Assembly: GCA_905233915.1 (NCBI GenBank)
Contig: CAJOFM010000002.1
Coordinates: 186,001-250,000, forward strand
Length of the DNA: 64,000 bases
Source of the DNA: an uncultured Muribaculaceae bacterium
GTDB lineage: Bacteria; Bacteroidota; Bacteroidia; Bacteroidales; Muribaculaceae
Direction of reading: 5' to 3'
Shown: in pieces, positions 1-7,753 of the stretch
Layout: each line of letters starts with the position of its first letter
How positions within the stretch are numbered: position 1 is the stretch's first letter
Translations under genes and position numbers: made by a program
The notes under the pieces: model-generated
What the model saw: only the letters and a program-made list of their open reading frames with translations
Told to the model about the DNA's origin: nothing
The model's database searches: none

Positions 1-1226
1 CCAGCATGACAGATTTCACCTTTGGCAATGCTGTCACTAAAATTGATTATGCAGCATTTCACAACTGCAATCAACTCAAGAGCGTTAACATCCCCAACGG
101 TGTCACTACCATCAGTAGCAGTGCATTCCAGTACTGCTCAAGCTTGGCAAGTGTGGAGATACCAGGCACTGTCACCACTATCGGCAGCAACGCTTTCTCG
201 GGCTGCAAAGCACTGACAAGCGTCAAGGTCCCCGAGTCGGTCACCAGCATCGGCAACTCGGCATTTGATAACTGTTCCGGACTGACAAGCGTGGAAATGC
301 CCAACTCAATCACTGCCATCAGCTACGGCCTGTTCCGTAATTGCAGCAGTCTGGAGAGTTTGAACATTCCCGAATCGGTCACTTCGATTGGCGGTGTAGC
401 ATTCTATGCTTGCGAGAATTTGAAAAATGTGGCTATTCCCAACTCGGTTACCGAAATCGGCTATAGCGCATTCCAGGACTGCAGTGCCCTGGCAAGTGTG
501 GTCATTCCCAACTCAGTCACCGCCATCGGTACCAATGCATTCGAGAATTGCAGTAGCATGACGAGCGTGATCCTGAGCAACGCCATCACCACGATCGATG
601 AGAAGACTTTTGCAGGCTGCAGCAGTCTAGAGAGCGTGACCATCCCCAATGGAGTGACCACTATTGGCTATGACGCCTTTTTGAACTGCTATGGTCTGGC
701 AAGCGTTACGATTCCCACGTCAGTCACTTCACTGGCCTATTATGCGTTTGAGAACTGCTATCATATCTCCACAGTATCACTGAGTGGCGAAGGACAATGG
801 CAGGGAGGAACCATCCTGATTCAGAGGGCGGTCAACTTGTACATTAACGGCCAGATCACTGGCGTCAAGGGCATGTACGTCAAGCCGTCTCACGTCTATT
901 GCTCGGCAACGACACCTCCTGAATGTGACAACAATTCATTCAGTGATTATTCAGGAACGCTCCACGTACCCGCCTCGTCGCTGGATGCCTACAAAACCGC
1001 CAATTATTGGAAGAACTTCTCAAATATCATTGGCGATGCGACACAACTTGGCGACGTGACTATGGACGGGATGATTAACGTGAACGATGTGACAACCCTG
1101 ATTAGCATGATTCTGAATAGCGAAACAAGCTCCACCATCAATAGCTATGCCGACATGAACGGTGACGGAACATTGAACGTTACTGACGTGACCTTGCTCA
1201 TCAACTTTATCTTAAACAGGCCATAG
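1..1226 (+). CDS. BspA-like leucine-rich repeat surface/secreted protein with C-terminal dockerin type I-like repeat pair (5' partial)
   Basis: ORF 6..1226 is open to the window edge. Repeated ~23-aa units such as 'SVTIPNGVTTIGYDAFLNCYGLA' are typical of LRR_5/BspA. C-terminus 'GDVTMDGMINVNDVTTLISMIL...ADMNGDGTLNVTDVTLLINFIL' fits a dockerin-like calcium loop pair. Confidence 0.88.
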   Translation, partial: SMTDFTFGNAVTKIDYAAFHNCNQLKSVNIPNGVTTISSSAFQYCSSLASVEIPGTVTTIGSNAFSGCKALTSVKVPESVTSIGNSAFDNCSGLTSVEMPNSITAISYGLFRNCSSLESLNIPESVTSIGGVAFYACENLKNVAIPNSVTEIGYSAFQDCSALASVVIPNSVTAIGTNAFENCSSMTSVILSNAITTIDEKTFAGCSSLESVTIPNGVTTIGYDAFLNCYGLASVTIPTSVTSLAYYAFENCYHISTVSLSGEGQWQGGTILIQRAVNLYINGQITGVKGMYVKPSHVYCSATTPPECDNNSFSDYSGTLHVPASSLDAYKTANYWKNFSNIIGDATQLGDVTMDGMINVNDVTTLISMILNSETSSTINSYADMNGDGTLNVTDVTLLINFILNRP

Positions 1227-1244
1227 TCATCAAGATTGGATAAA

Positions 1245-1283
1245 CAAAAAAAGCAGAAGCCATACTGGTTTCTGCTTTTTTTT
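1245..1283. terminator. Bidirectional rho-independent terminator
   Basis: AAAAAAAGCAGAAgCCatactGGtTTCTGCTTTTTTTT hairpin with A/T tracts on both sides, between the LRR gene and tRNA-Ser. Confidence 0.8.
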
Positions 1284-1285
1284 GC

Positions 1286-1372
1286 GGAGTGACCGAGATT
1301 CGAACTCGGGATACGCTTTTGACGTATACACGCTTTCCAGGCGTGCCTCTTCAGCCACTCGAGCATCACTCC
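1286..1372 (-). tRNA. tRNA-Ser(GGA)
   Basis: Reverse complement ggagtgatgctcgagtggctgaagaggcacgcctGGAaagcgtg...gagttcgaatctcggtcactcc: 7-bp acceptor stem GGAGTGA/TCACTCC, GGA anticodon, long variable arm, GTTCGAATC T-loop. Confidence 0.95.
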
Positions 1373-1389
1373 ATTCGTCAAATGCGCGG

Positions 1390-1397
1390 CAAAGGTA
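1390..1397 (-). promoter_or_regulatory. Bacteroidota -7 promoter element (TACCTTTG) for tRNA-Ser
   Basis: Reverse complement of caaaggta, about 18 bp upstream of the tRNA 5' end; matches TAnnTTTG. Confidence 0.65.
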
Positions 1398-1453
1398 ATA
1401 CATTTTGGCGGATAATCGCAAGTTTTCTTTGTTTTTTTCATATTTTTGTAGCC

Positions 1454-2923
1454 ATGAATACCGATGAGCGACTGACAAATTTCAATCACACAGGAGGTGC
1501 CGACCGTCAGGATCCGCGTGTAAAGCAGCTGGCCATTGACGTGTTGCGCTGGCTACCATACGACCCGAACGACGACCAGATGATGGTGGTTGTGGCGCTG
1601 GCACACTTCCTATTGCGTGCGCCCGAGCGATCGGTATTTATCCTGGGCGGCTATGCGGGAACAGGCAAGACGTCGCTCACGGGAGCAATCGTCAAAGCGC
1701 TGCACCAACAGGGGAAGAAAACCGTGCTGATGGCTCCGACGGGCCGCGCGGCCCACATCTTCAGCGACTATTCGGGCCATCCCGCCTATACCATCCACCG
1801 CAAGATCTACCGCCAGCAGGGCTATGGCATCGACGCCTTTGGTTTGGCCGAGAACAAGCACACCGACACCGTCTTCATCGTTGACGAGGCTTCGATGATC
1901 AGTAATGCTAGCGACGGGTCCATCTTCGGCAGCGGACGGTTGCTGGACGACCTCATCAGTTATGTGTACAATGGCCAAGGTTGCAAACTGGTGCTCATGG
2001 GCGATAATGCCCAGTTGCCACCCGTGGGGCAGCTCGTGAGTCCTGCCCTCGATGACGGCATCCTGCAGTCGATGGGGCTGACGACCTACGGCATGTTCCT
2101 GCAACAAATCGCCCGTCAAGCCGAGGAGAGCGGCATCCTGCACAACGCCACACTATTGCGCCAAGCGATGGAGGAGGGCGGGTTGGGCCGTCCACACTTC
2201 GACCTCGAGGGCATGGATGACATCAAGGCCGTGTCGAGCGAGTTCCTGCTGGAGACCATCAGCGACTGTTACGACCGCGACGACATGGGCGAGACCATTA
2301 TCGTGACACGCAGCAACAAGCGCGCCACCTTATTTAATATGGGCGTGCGCAACAGCATCCTCTACCGCGAGGATCTGCTCGTGAACGACGACATGCTGCT
2401 TGTGGCCAAGAACAACTACCACTGGGCGCGGGACTATGAGCAGTTGGATTTCATCGCCAACGGGGATGTGTGCCGCGTGAGGCGCGTGTGGGGCGACATC
2501 GAGCACCGTTATGGCTTGCGCTTTGCCAACGTCACCGTGGAGTTTCCCGACCACGACAGTGTGGAAATGGACTGCAAAATCGTCGTGGACTGCCTGTTGA
2601 GCGACACACCGGCCCTGGACCGCGAGCAGAGCGAGCGCCTGTTCAACGAGGTATGGGCCGAACTGACCGGTGACAAGCGTGAACGCTACAAGCAGCTGAA
2701 GGAGCATCCCTACTTCAACGCCCTGCAGGTCAAGTATGCCTATGCTGTGACCTGTCACAAGGCGCAGGGCGGCCAATGGCGCAACGTGTTCATCGACATG
2801 GGCGGCATCATGCCCGACGCGATGCAGTCGATGGACTTCTACCGCTGGCTCTACACCGCCATGACCCGCGCCCGCGACCGGGTCTTCCTCATCAACTGGA
2901 GGAATGATGCCTCAGACAACTAA
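1454..2923 (+). CDS. RecD-like ATP-dependent DNA helicase (AAA_30 / UvrD C-terminal)
   Basis: Walker A 'GGYAGTGKTSL', 'VDEASMIS' Walker B, C-terminal 'AYAVTCHKAQGGQWRNVFID...LYTAMTRARDRVFLI'. Start moved from 1289 (which runs through tRNA-Ser) to the in-frame ATG at 1454. Confidence 0.9.
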   Translation: MNTDERLTNFNHTGGADRQDPRVKQLAIDVLRWLPYDPNDDQMMVVVALAHFLLRAPERSVFILGGYAGTGKTSLTGAIVKALHQQGKKTVLMAPTGRAAHIFSDYSGHPAYTIHRKIYRQQGYGIDAFGLAENKHTDTVFIVDEASMISNASDGSIFGSGRLLDDLISYVYNGQGCKLVLMGDNAQLPPVGQLVSPALDDGILQSMGLTTYGMFLQQIARQAEESGILHNATLLRQAMEEGGLGRPHFDLEGMDDIKAVSSEFLLETISDCYDRDDMGETIIVTRSNKRATLFNMGVRNSILYREDLLVNDDMLLVAKNNYHWARDYEQLDFIANGDVCRVRRVWGDIEHRYGLRFANVTVEFPDHDSVEMDCKIVVDCLLSDTPALDREQSERLFNEVWAELTGDKRERYKQLKEHPYFNALQVKYAYAVTCHKAQGGQWRNVFIDMGGIMPDAMQSMDFYRWLYTAMTRARDRVFLINWRNDASDN

Positions 2924-2999
2924 AAAACAGAGACCGAAGACTGAAAACCAAAACTTTATATTACCTTTGCCGAAACAATCACGCAAAATTCAAGCAATT

Positions 3000-4706
3000 A
3001 TGATACGCAAGAGTTTTTTATATATGGTCGTTGTCCTGATGGCGACATGTGCTGGACTGACTGCCAACGCTACCATTCCGGCGGGGTATTACAACTCTCT
3101 CGACGGCAAGAGCGGCCAGGCGTTGAAGAATGCTATTCACGACTTGACGTTACAGCACACAGTGCTCAGCTACAACAGCCTGTGGACCTACTTCCGCGAC
3201 ACGGACAGCTATCCCGACAACCCCAACAGAGTGTGGGACATGTATAGTGACAAGTTCTACTTCTTCACTTCCTCCTACGGCATGAACCGCGAACACTCGC
3301 TTCCCAAGAGCTGGTGGGCACCCAGCGGCCAAAACTCCAACACCGACCTGTACCCCAGCTACACCGACATCATGCACCTCTACCCTGCCGATGCCGACGC
3401 CAATGCTGCCAAATACTATTGGCCCCTGGGCGAGGTGTCAAGAGTGAACTTTAACAACGGTGTGACCAAGGTGGGCACTCCCAAGACGGGCCAGGGAGGT
3501 GGTGCCAGCGAAGTTTTTGAACCCGATGACCGATACAAGGGTGACTTTGCACGCACCTATTTCTATATGGCCTGCACCTACCAGCACTACCGGTGGCGCC
3601 ACACCTTCATGCTCAACAACGATGACTGGAAATCGCTGAACGAATGGTCAGTCGACCTGCTGTGCCGCTGGGCACGCAACGATGCCGTGAGCGACAAGGA
3701 GGTGGACCGCAACGAAGCCGTGCAGCGTTGCCAGAACAACCGTAATCCGTTCATTGATATTCCTGAACTGTTTGAATACATTTGGGGTAACCGCCAGGGC
3801 CAGGTATTTTACCTGAGTGAGGCTGGCACCAGCAGCGACACCACGACCTATCATGGGGAGCCCGAACTTATCGCACCCACCCAGGGCACTGTGCTCGACT
3901 TCGGCGAGGTGGCGCTGGGCAAGAGCATTGACTACACCATCTACATCAAGGGCCGCGGCTTGACCAACCCGTTGACGCTCACGATTTACCGCTATGATGC
4001 CGAGATGTTCTCCATCCCCGTCTCCAGCGTGAGCCGCACCGCCGCCAATAGTGCCAACGGTTATCCCTTGAAGGTCACTTACACGCCAACCACAGTTGGT
4101 GAACACACGTCACGCCTGGTGATTCTGGACGGCGGCCTGACCGGCAGTGTGGGCGTAGAGTTGCACGCACGTTGCCTGCCCGTCCCTTCACTAACCAAGC
4201 TGGAAGCCCTCGATGCCACAGGCATTACCGGCAGCAACTACACAGCCAACTGGCGGACTGCCGATGAAGAAGTGGACTACTACATCATCACCCGCTCGGT
4301 GTATAACAAAAATAGCGGCGATGTGCGTGTCGAGGAGTTCACCACCGACGATGACAGCACAACAAGTTTCACATTCACCGACCGCCAAGCCGATGAGACG
4401 CACACCTATTACGTCCAGTCCTACCGTCTGGGATACATGAGCGAACCATCTAACGTCATCACCATCGACGCAACAGGCCTGACCGGCATCCAAGCCGACA
4501 AGCCGTTGCAGGTCATCCCGATGGAAGGTGGTATCCTTGTCAAGTGCAGCGAGCCGGTGGGCAGTGCCAACGTCTATGACATGGCTGGGCGCCTGGTGCG
4601 CAACATTGACAACCTCACCGATGACACGATTATCGACCTGCCGCGCGGCTTCTACCTCCTCACGACGTCCACTAGCCGCCAGGCGTGGAAAGTCGCGGTG
4701 AAGTAA
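3000..4706 (+). CDS. Secreted endonuclease I family protein with C-terminal T9SS-type sorting domain
   Basis: Signal peptide 'MIRKSFLYMVVVLMATCAGLTANA'; 'NREHSLPKSWW' and 'DIMHLYPADADANAAKYYWPLGEV' match the EndA/Endonuclease_1 core; C-terminus 'ANVYDMAGRLVRN...LPRGFYLLTTSTSRQAWKVAVK' resembles T9SS type A. Confidence 0.85.
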   Translation: MIRKSFLYMVVVLMATCAGLTANATIPAGYYNSLDGKSGQALKNAIHDLTLQHTVLSYNSLWTYFRDTDSYPDNPNRVWDMYSDKFYFFTSSYGMNREHSLPKSWWAPSGQNSNTDLYPSYTDIMHLYPADADANAAKYYWPLGEVSRVNFNNGVTKVGTPKTGQGGGASEVFEPDDRYKGDFARTYFYMACTYQHYRWRHTFMLNNDDWKSLNEWSVDLLCRWARNDAVSDKEVDRNEAVQRCQNNRNPFIDIPELFEYIWGNRQGQVFYLSEAGTSSDTTTYHGEPELIAPTQGTVLDFGEVALGKSIDYTIYIKGRGLTNPLTLTIYRYDAEMFSIPVSSVSRTAANSANGYPLKVTYTPTTVGEHTSRLVILDGGLTGSVGVELHARCLPVPSLTKLEALDATGITGSNYTANWRTADEEVDYYIITRSVYNKNSGDVRVEEFTTDDDSTTSFTFTDRQADETHTYYVQSYRLGYMSEPSNVITIDATGLTGIQADKPLQVIPMEGGILVKCSEPVGSANVYDMAGRLVRNIDNLTDDTIIDLPRGFYLLTTSTSRQAWKVAVK

Positions 4707-4750
4707 CAGGTTGCGGGACAAAGTCCCGCAATACTTTGACCAGATATCAA

Positions 4751-4780
4751 AAAAAGAGACGCATGCATGCGTCTCTTTTT
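4751..4780. terminator. Perfect 30-bp palindrome, bidirectional terminator
   Basis: AAAAAGAGACGCATGCATGCGTCTCTTTTT equals its own reverse complement; lies between convergent genes ending at 4706 (+) and 4807 (-). Confidence 0.8.
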
Positions 4781-4806
4781 ATTGATACCACTTGTGGTAG
4801 TGGGGA

Positions 4807-5346
4807 TTACTCCTTGATGAGGTTTCCACCTTCCTTCAGAGCCTCCTCGTTGAGGGGGATGAGGTGCCAGTGGCGCTCGGGAAGGGTCTTCTTGAGGGCC
4901 TTGAGCACGCTCTCGATGGTAACGATGGGGCGTACCTTAAGCATCGAACCCAGAACAATCATGTTGAAGGTCTTGGAATTCTTCATCTCGATAGACTTCT
5001 CGGTTGCATCGATAGGATAAATCTTGATGTCGGTGCGGGTGGGTTTCTTGTGGATGCCATAGGTGTCATACATCAGGATACCACCGGGTTTTACCTTGCT
5101 CTCGAACTTGTCGAGTGACTGCTGGTTGAGCACAACCACAACATCATAGGTGTTCAAGACGGGCGAGCTGATGCGCTCATCGCTCACGATAACAGTTACG
5201 TTGGCGGTACCACCGCGCTGTTCGGGACCGTAAGAGGGCAGCCAGCAAACCTCCTTGTCTTCCATCAGACCAGAGTAGGCAAGAATCTTACCCATCGACA
5301 ATACACCCTGTCCGCCGAAACCGGCAATAACTATTTCATTAATCAT
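4807..5346 (-). CDS. 2-oxoacid:acceptor oxidoreductase gamma subunit
   Basis: 'MINEIVIAGFGGQGVLSMGKILAYSGL...SYGPEQRGGTANVTVIVSD' is characteristic of the POR_gamma/KorC family; last gene of the operon. Confidence 0.9.
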   Translation of the reverse strand: MINEIVIAGFGGQGVLSMGKILAYSGLMEDKEVCWLPSYGPEQRGGTANVTVIVSDERISSPVLNTYDVVVVLNQQSLDKFESKVKPGGILMYDTYGIHKKPTRTDIKIYPIDATEKSIEMKNSKTFNMIVLGSMLKVRPIVTIESVLKALKKTLPERHWHLIPLNEEALKEGGNLIKE

Positions 5347-5361
5347 AGTGTCTTCTAATTT

Positions 5362-6141
5362 TTAGCGTTGAATACCATCTTTCAAGTCCTTCAAGTCTCC
5401 CAGGGGATACTTGGCGAACATATTCTCTTCCATCCACTTGTTGGCCTTCTCGGGAGTGAGCTTCCAACCGGTGTTGCAGGCGCTGACGATCTCAACGACC
5501 GAAGTACCCTTGCAGTTGATGCTGTTCTCGAATGCCTTGCGCAGCGCAGCCTTGGTCTTGCGGACGTTGGCAGCGGTGTGAACGCTCTGACGGGTCACGT
5601 AGCAGGTACCGTCGAGTTGTGCCAGCAGCGGGGTGATGGCCAGGGGATAACCATTGAGGTCCGGACGGCGACCGTAGGGGCAGGTAGCGGTCTTCTGACC
5701 CAGCAGGGTTGTGGGAGCCATCTGACCACCAGTCATACCGTAGATAGCATTGTTGATGAAGATGATGACGATGTTCTCGCCACGGTTGCAAGCGTGAATC
5801 GACTCGCAAGTACCGATAGCCGAGAAGTCACCATCGCCCTGATAGGTAAACACGAGGTTCTCGGGCCACAGACGCTTTACAGCGGTAGCCAGTGCGGTAG
5901 CACGGCCGTGGGGAGCCTCTTCCCAGTCAACGTCGATGTAGTTGTAGGCAAACACGGCGCAACCTACGGGCGAAACGCCAACGGTCTTCTCAGCAACACC
6001 CATTTCCTCAATGACCTGTGCAACGAGTTTGTGCACAACGCCATGGGAGCAACCCGGGCAATAGTGCATGTGGACCCTATTCAATAATTTAGGCTCTGAA
6101 TAGACCTTATTCTCAGGTTTAATGATATCGTTAAGTTCCAT
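5362..6141 (-). CDS. 2-oxoacid:ferredoxin oxidoreductase TPP-binding beta subunit
   Basis: 'HYCPGCSHGVVHKL', 'QGDGDFSAIGTCESIHACNRGENIVIIFINNAIYGMTGGQMAPTT'. Confidence 0.92.
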   Translation of the reverse strand: MELNDIIKPENKVYSEPKLLNRVHMHYCPGCSHGVVHKLVAQVIEEMGVAEKTVGVSPVGCAVFAYNYIDVDWEEAPHGRATALATAVKRLWPENLVFTYQGDGDFSAIGTCESIHACNRGENIVIIFINNAIYGMTGGQMAPTTLLGQKTATCPYGRRPDLNGYPLAITPLLAQLDGTCYVTRQSVHTAANVRKTKAALRKAFENSINCKGTSVVEIVSACNTGWKLTPEKANKWMEENMFAKYPLGDLKDLKDGIQR

Positions 6142-6145
6142 TGCG

Positions 6146-7234
6146 TTATTTCTTATTAATGAGTTTCTCTTTCAGTACGTTCAACAGCTCGTCGGGGGTG
6201 GGCACGTTGCCACCGAAGCGGCCATAGTGCTCAACCGGCATCTTGCATTCAACAGCAAGCTTCACATCCTCGACCATCTGGCCGGCGTTGAGCTCAACGC
6301 AGAGGATGCCCTTGACGTTCTTGGCGGCCTCGCGGAGTTGCTTCTCGGGGAAGGGCCACAGAGTGATGGGACGGAACATACCCACCTTGATACCCTCGGC
6401 GCGGGCCAGTTCCATCGTCTTCATGGCGACGCGGGCGGTGGTGCCAAAGGCAGTGATCAGGTAGTCACAGTCATCGGTGTCAATGAGTTCGCAACGGGTC
6501 TCGTTCTTCTCGATCTCGCGGTAGCAAGCCTGGAAGCGCCAGTTGTTCTCCTCCATCTTGTCGTCGTCGAGCTCAAGGCTGGTAACGACGTTGCTGGGGC
6601 GCATACCCTTGCGGCCGTTAACGGCCCACGGGCACTGCTCGCGGATCTCATCGTCGGTGCGGCGCGGACGCTGCTCGGGGAGCACTACCTTCTCCATGAG
6701 CTGACCGATGGTACCATCGGCGAGAATCATGGACACGCAACGATACTTGAATGCCAGGTCAAAGCCCAGGGCTACCATGTCGGCCATCTCCTGCACGCTG
6801 CTGGGAGCGAGCACGATCATGTGGTAGTCACCGTGACCGCCACCCTTGCAAGCCTGGAAGTAGTCGGCCTGTGATGCATGGATGGTACCCAGACCGGGGC
6901 CACCACGCTGCACGTTGATCAACAAGGCGGGAACCTCGCTGGCTGCGAGATAGGACACGCCCTCCTGCATGAGGCTGAAACCAGGGCTGGAGGTGGAAGT
7001 GCAGACAGCCTTACCGGTCATGGCACCGCCATAGACCATGTTGATGGCAGCGACCTCGCTCTCGGCCTGCAACACAACCATACCAGTAGTTTCCCAAGGC
7101 ATTTCTTCCTCGAGTTTCTCAAGCACCTCACTCTGCGGAGTGATCGGGTATCCGAAATATCCATCGGCACCATAGCGGATCATGGCCATGGCAAGGGCTT
7201 CGTTACCCTTCATCAATGTTACTTTATCGTTCAT
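6146..7234 (-). CDS. 2-oxoacid:ferredoxin oxidoreductase alpha subunit (VorB-like)
   Basis: 'MKGNEALAMAMIRYGADGYFGYPITPQSEVLE...STSSPGFSLMQEGVSYLAASEVPALLINVQRGGPGLG'. Confidence 0.92.
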   Translation of the reverse strand: MNDKVTLMKGNEALAMAMIRYGADGYFGYPITPQSEVLEKLEEEMPWETTGMVVLQAESEVAAINMVYGGAMTGKAVCTSTSSPGFSLMQEGVSYLAASEVPALLINVQRGGPGLGTIHASQADYFQACKGGGHGDYHMIVLAPSSVQEMADMVALGFDLAFKYRCVSMILADGTIGQLMEKVVLPEQRPRRTDDEIREQCPWAVNGRKGMRPSNVVTSLELDDDKMEENNWRFQACYREIEKNETRCELIDTDDCDYLITAFGTTARVAMKTMELARAEGIKVGMFRPITLWPFPEKQLREAAKNVKGILCVELNAGQMVEDVKLAVECKMPVEHYGRFGGNVPTPDELLNVLKEKLINKK

Positions 7235-7267
7235 ATTGTTCGACAGTAATTAAATGGTTAGTCACTA

Positions 7268-7498
7268 TTAATTCTCGGCCGCACGATAAACCTCGATGCA
7301 GGCATCGGGGCAAACCATTGCACAACTCTGGCAACCGATACAAGCCTCAGGTTGCTCCATGTAAGCGAAATGATATCCGCGGTCATTTACCTCTTTTTCT
7401 TTGAGGTTCAATACATTGCAGGGGCATGCAACAACACACAGTCGGCATCCCTTGCATCGTTCCGTATTCACTACTACGGCTCCATGAAATTTTGCCAT
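7268..7498 (-). CDS. 2x[4Fe-4S] ferredoxin-type subunit of the oxidoreductase
   Basis: Two CxxCxxCxxxC(P) clusters: 'CKGCRLCVVACP' and 'CIGCQSCAMVCP'; first gene of the operon. Confidence 0.92.
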   Translation of the reverse strand: MAKFHGAVVVNTERCKGCRLCVVACPCNVLNLKEKEVNDRGYHFAYMEQPEACIGCQSCAMVCPDACIEVYRAAEN

Positions 7499-7698
7499 AA
7501 AAAGATGATAGTTTAAAGGTTATAATTGTAAGATTTTCTAACTACCCACAAAAATACTTCTTTTTGGGGACATAGCAAGCAAAAATGCATGAATATTTAC
7601 CAACATTTAGTGATTTTTTTGAGAAGCCCCTAACAAACATGGATAAACGCTTGCATTGGTGAGAGACAGGGCAGCATTTATCGCCATGAGAAATAAAC

Positions 7699-7730
7699 AA
7701 GAGACACGCCTTTTCCAAGACGTGTCTCTT
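7699..7730 (-). terminator. Terminator hairpin downstream of hppA
   Basis: AAGAGACACG-(12 nt)-CGTGTCTCTT, 10-bp stem just 3' of hppA. Confidence 0.7.
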
Positions 7731-7753
7731 AATTCTATAGCCTAAAGTCTATT

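Noticed and set aside
1289-1453. N-terminal extension of the helicase ORF
   Set aside because: Runs through the tRNA-Ser gene; the in-frame ATG at 1454 preceded by a -7 box is the credible start.
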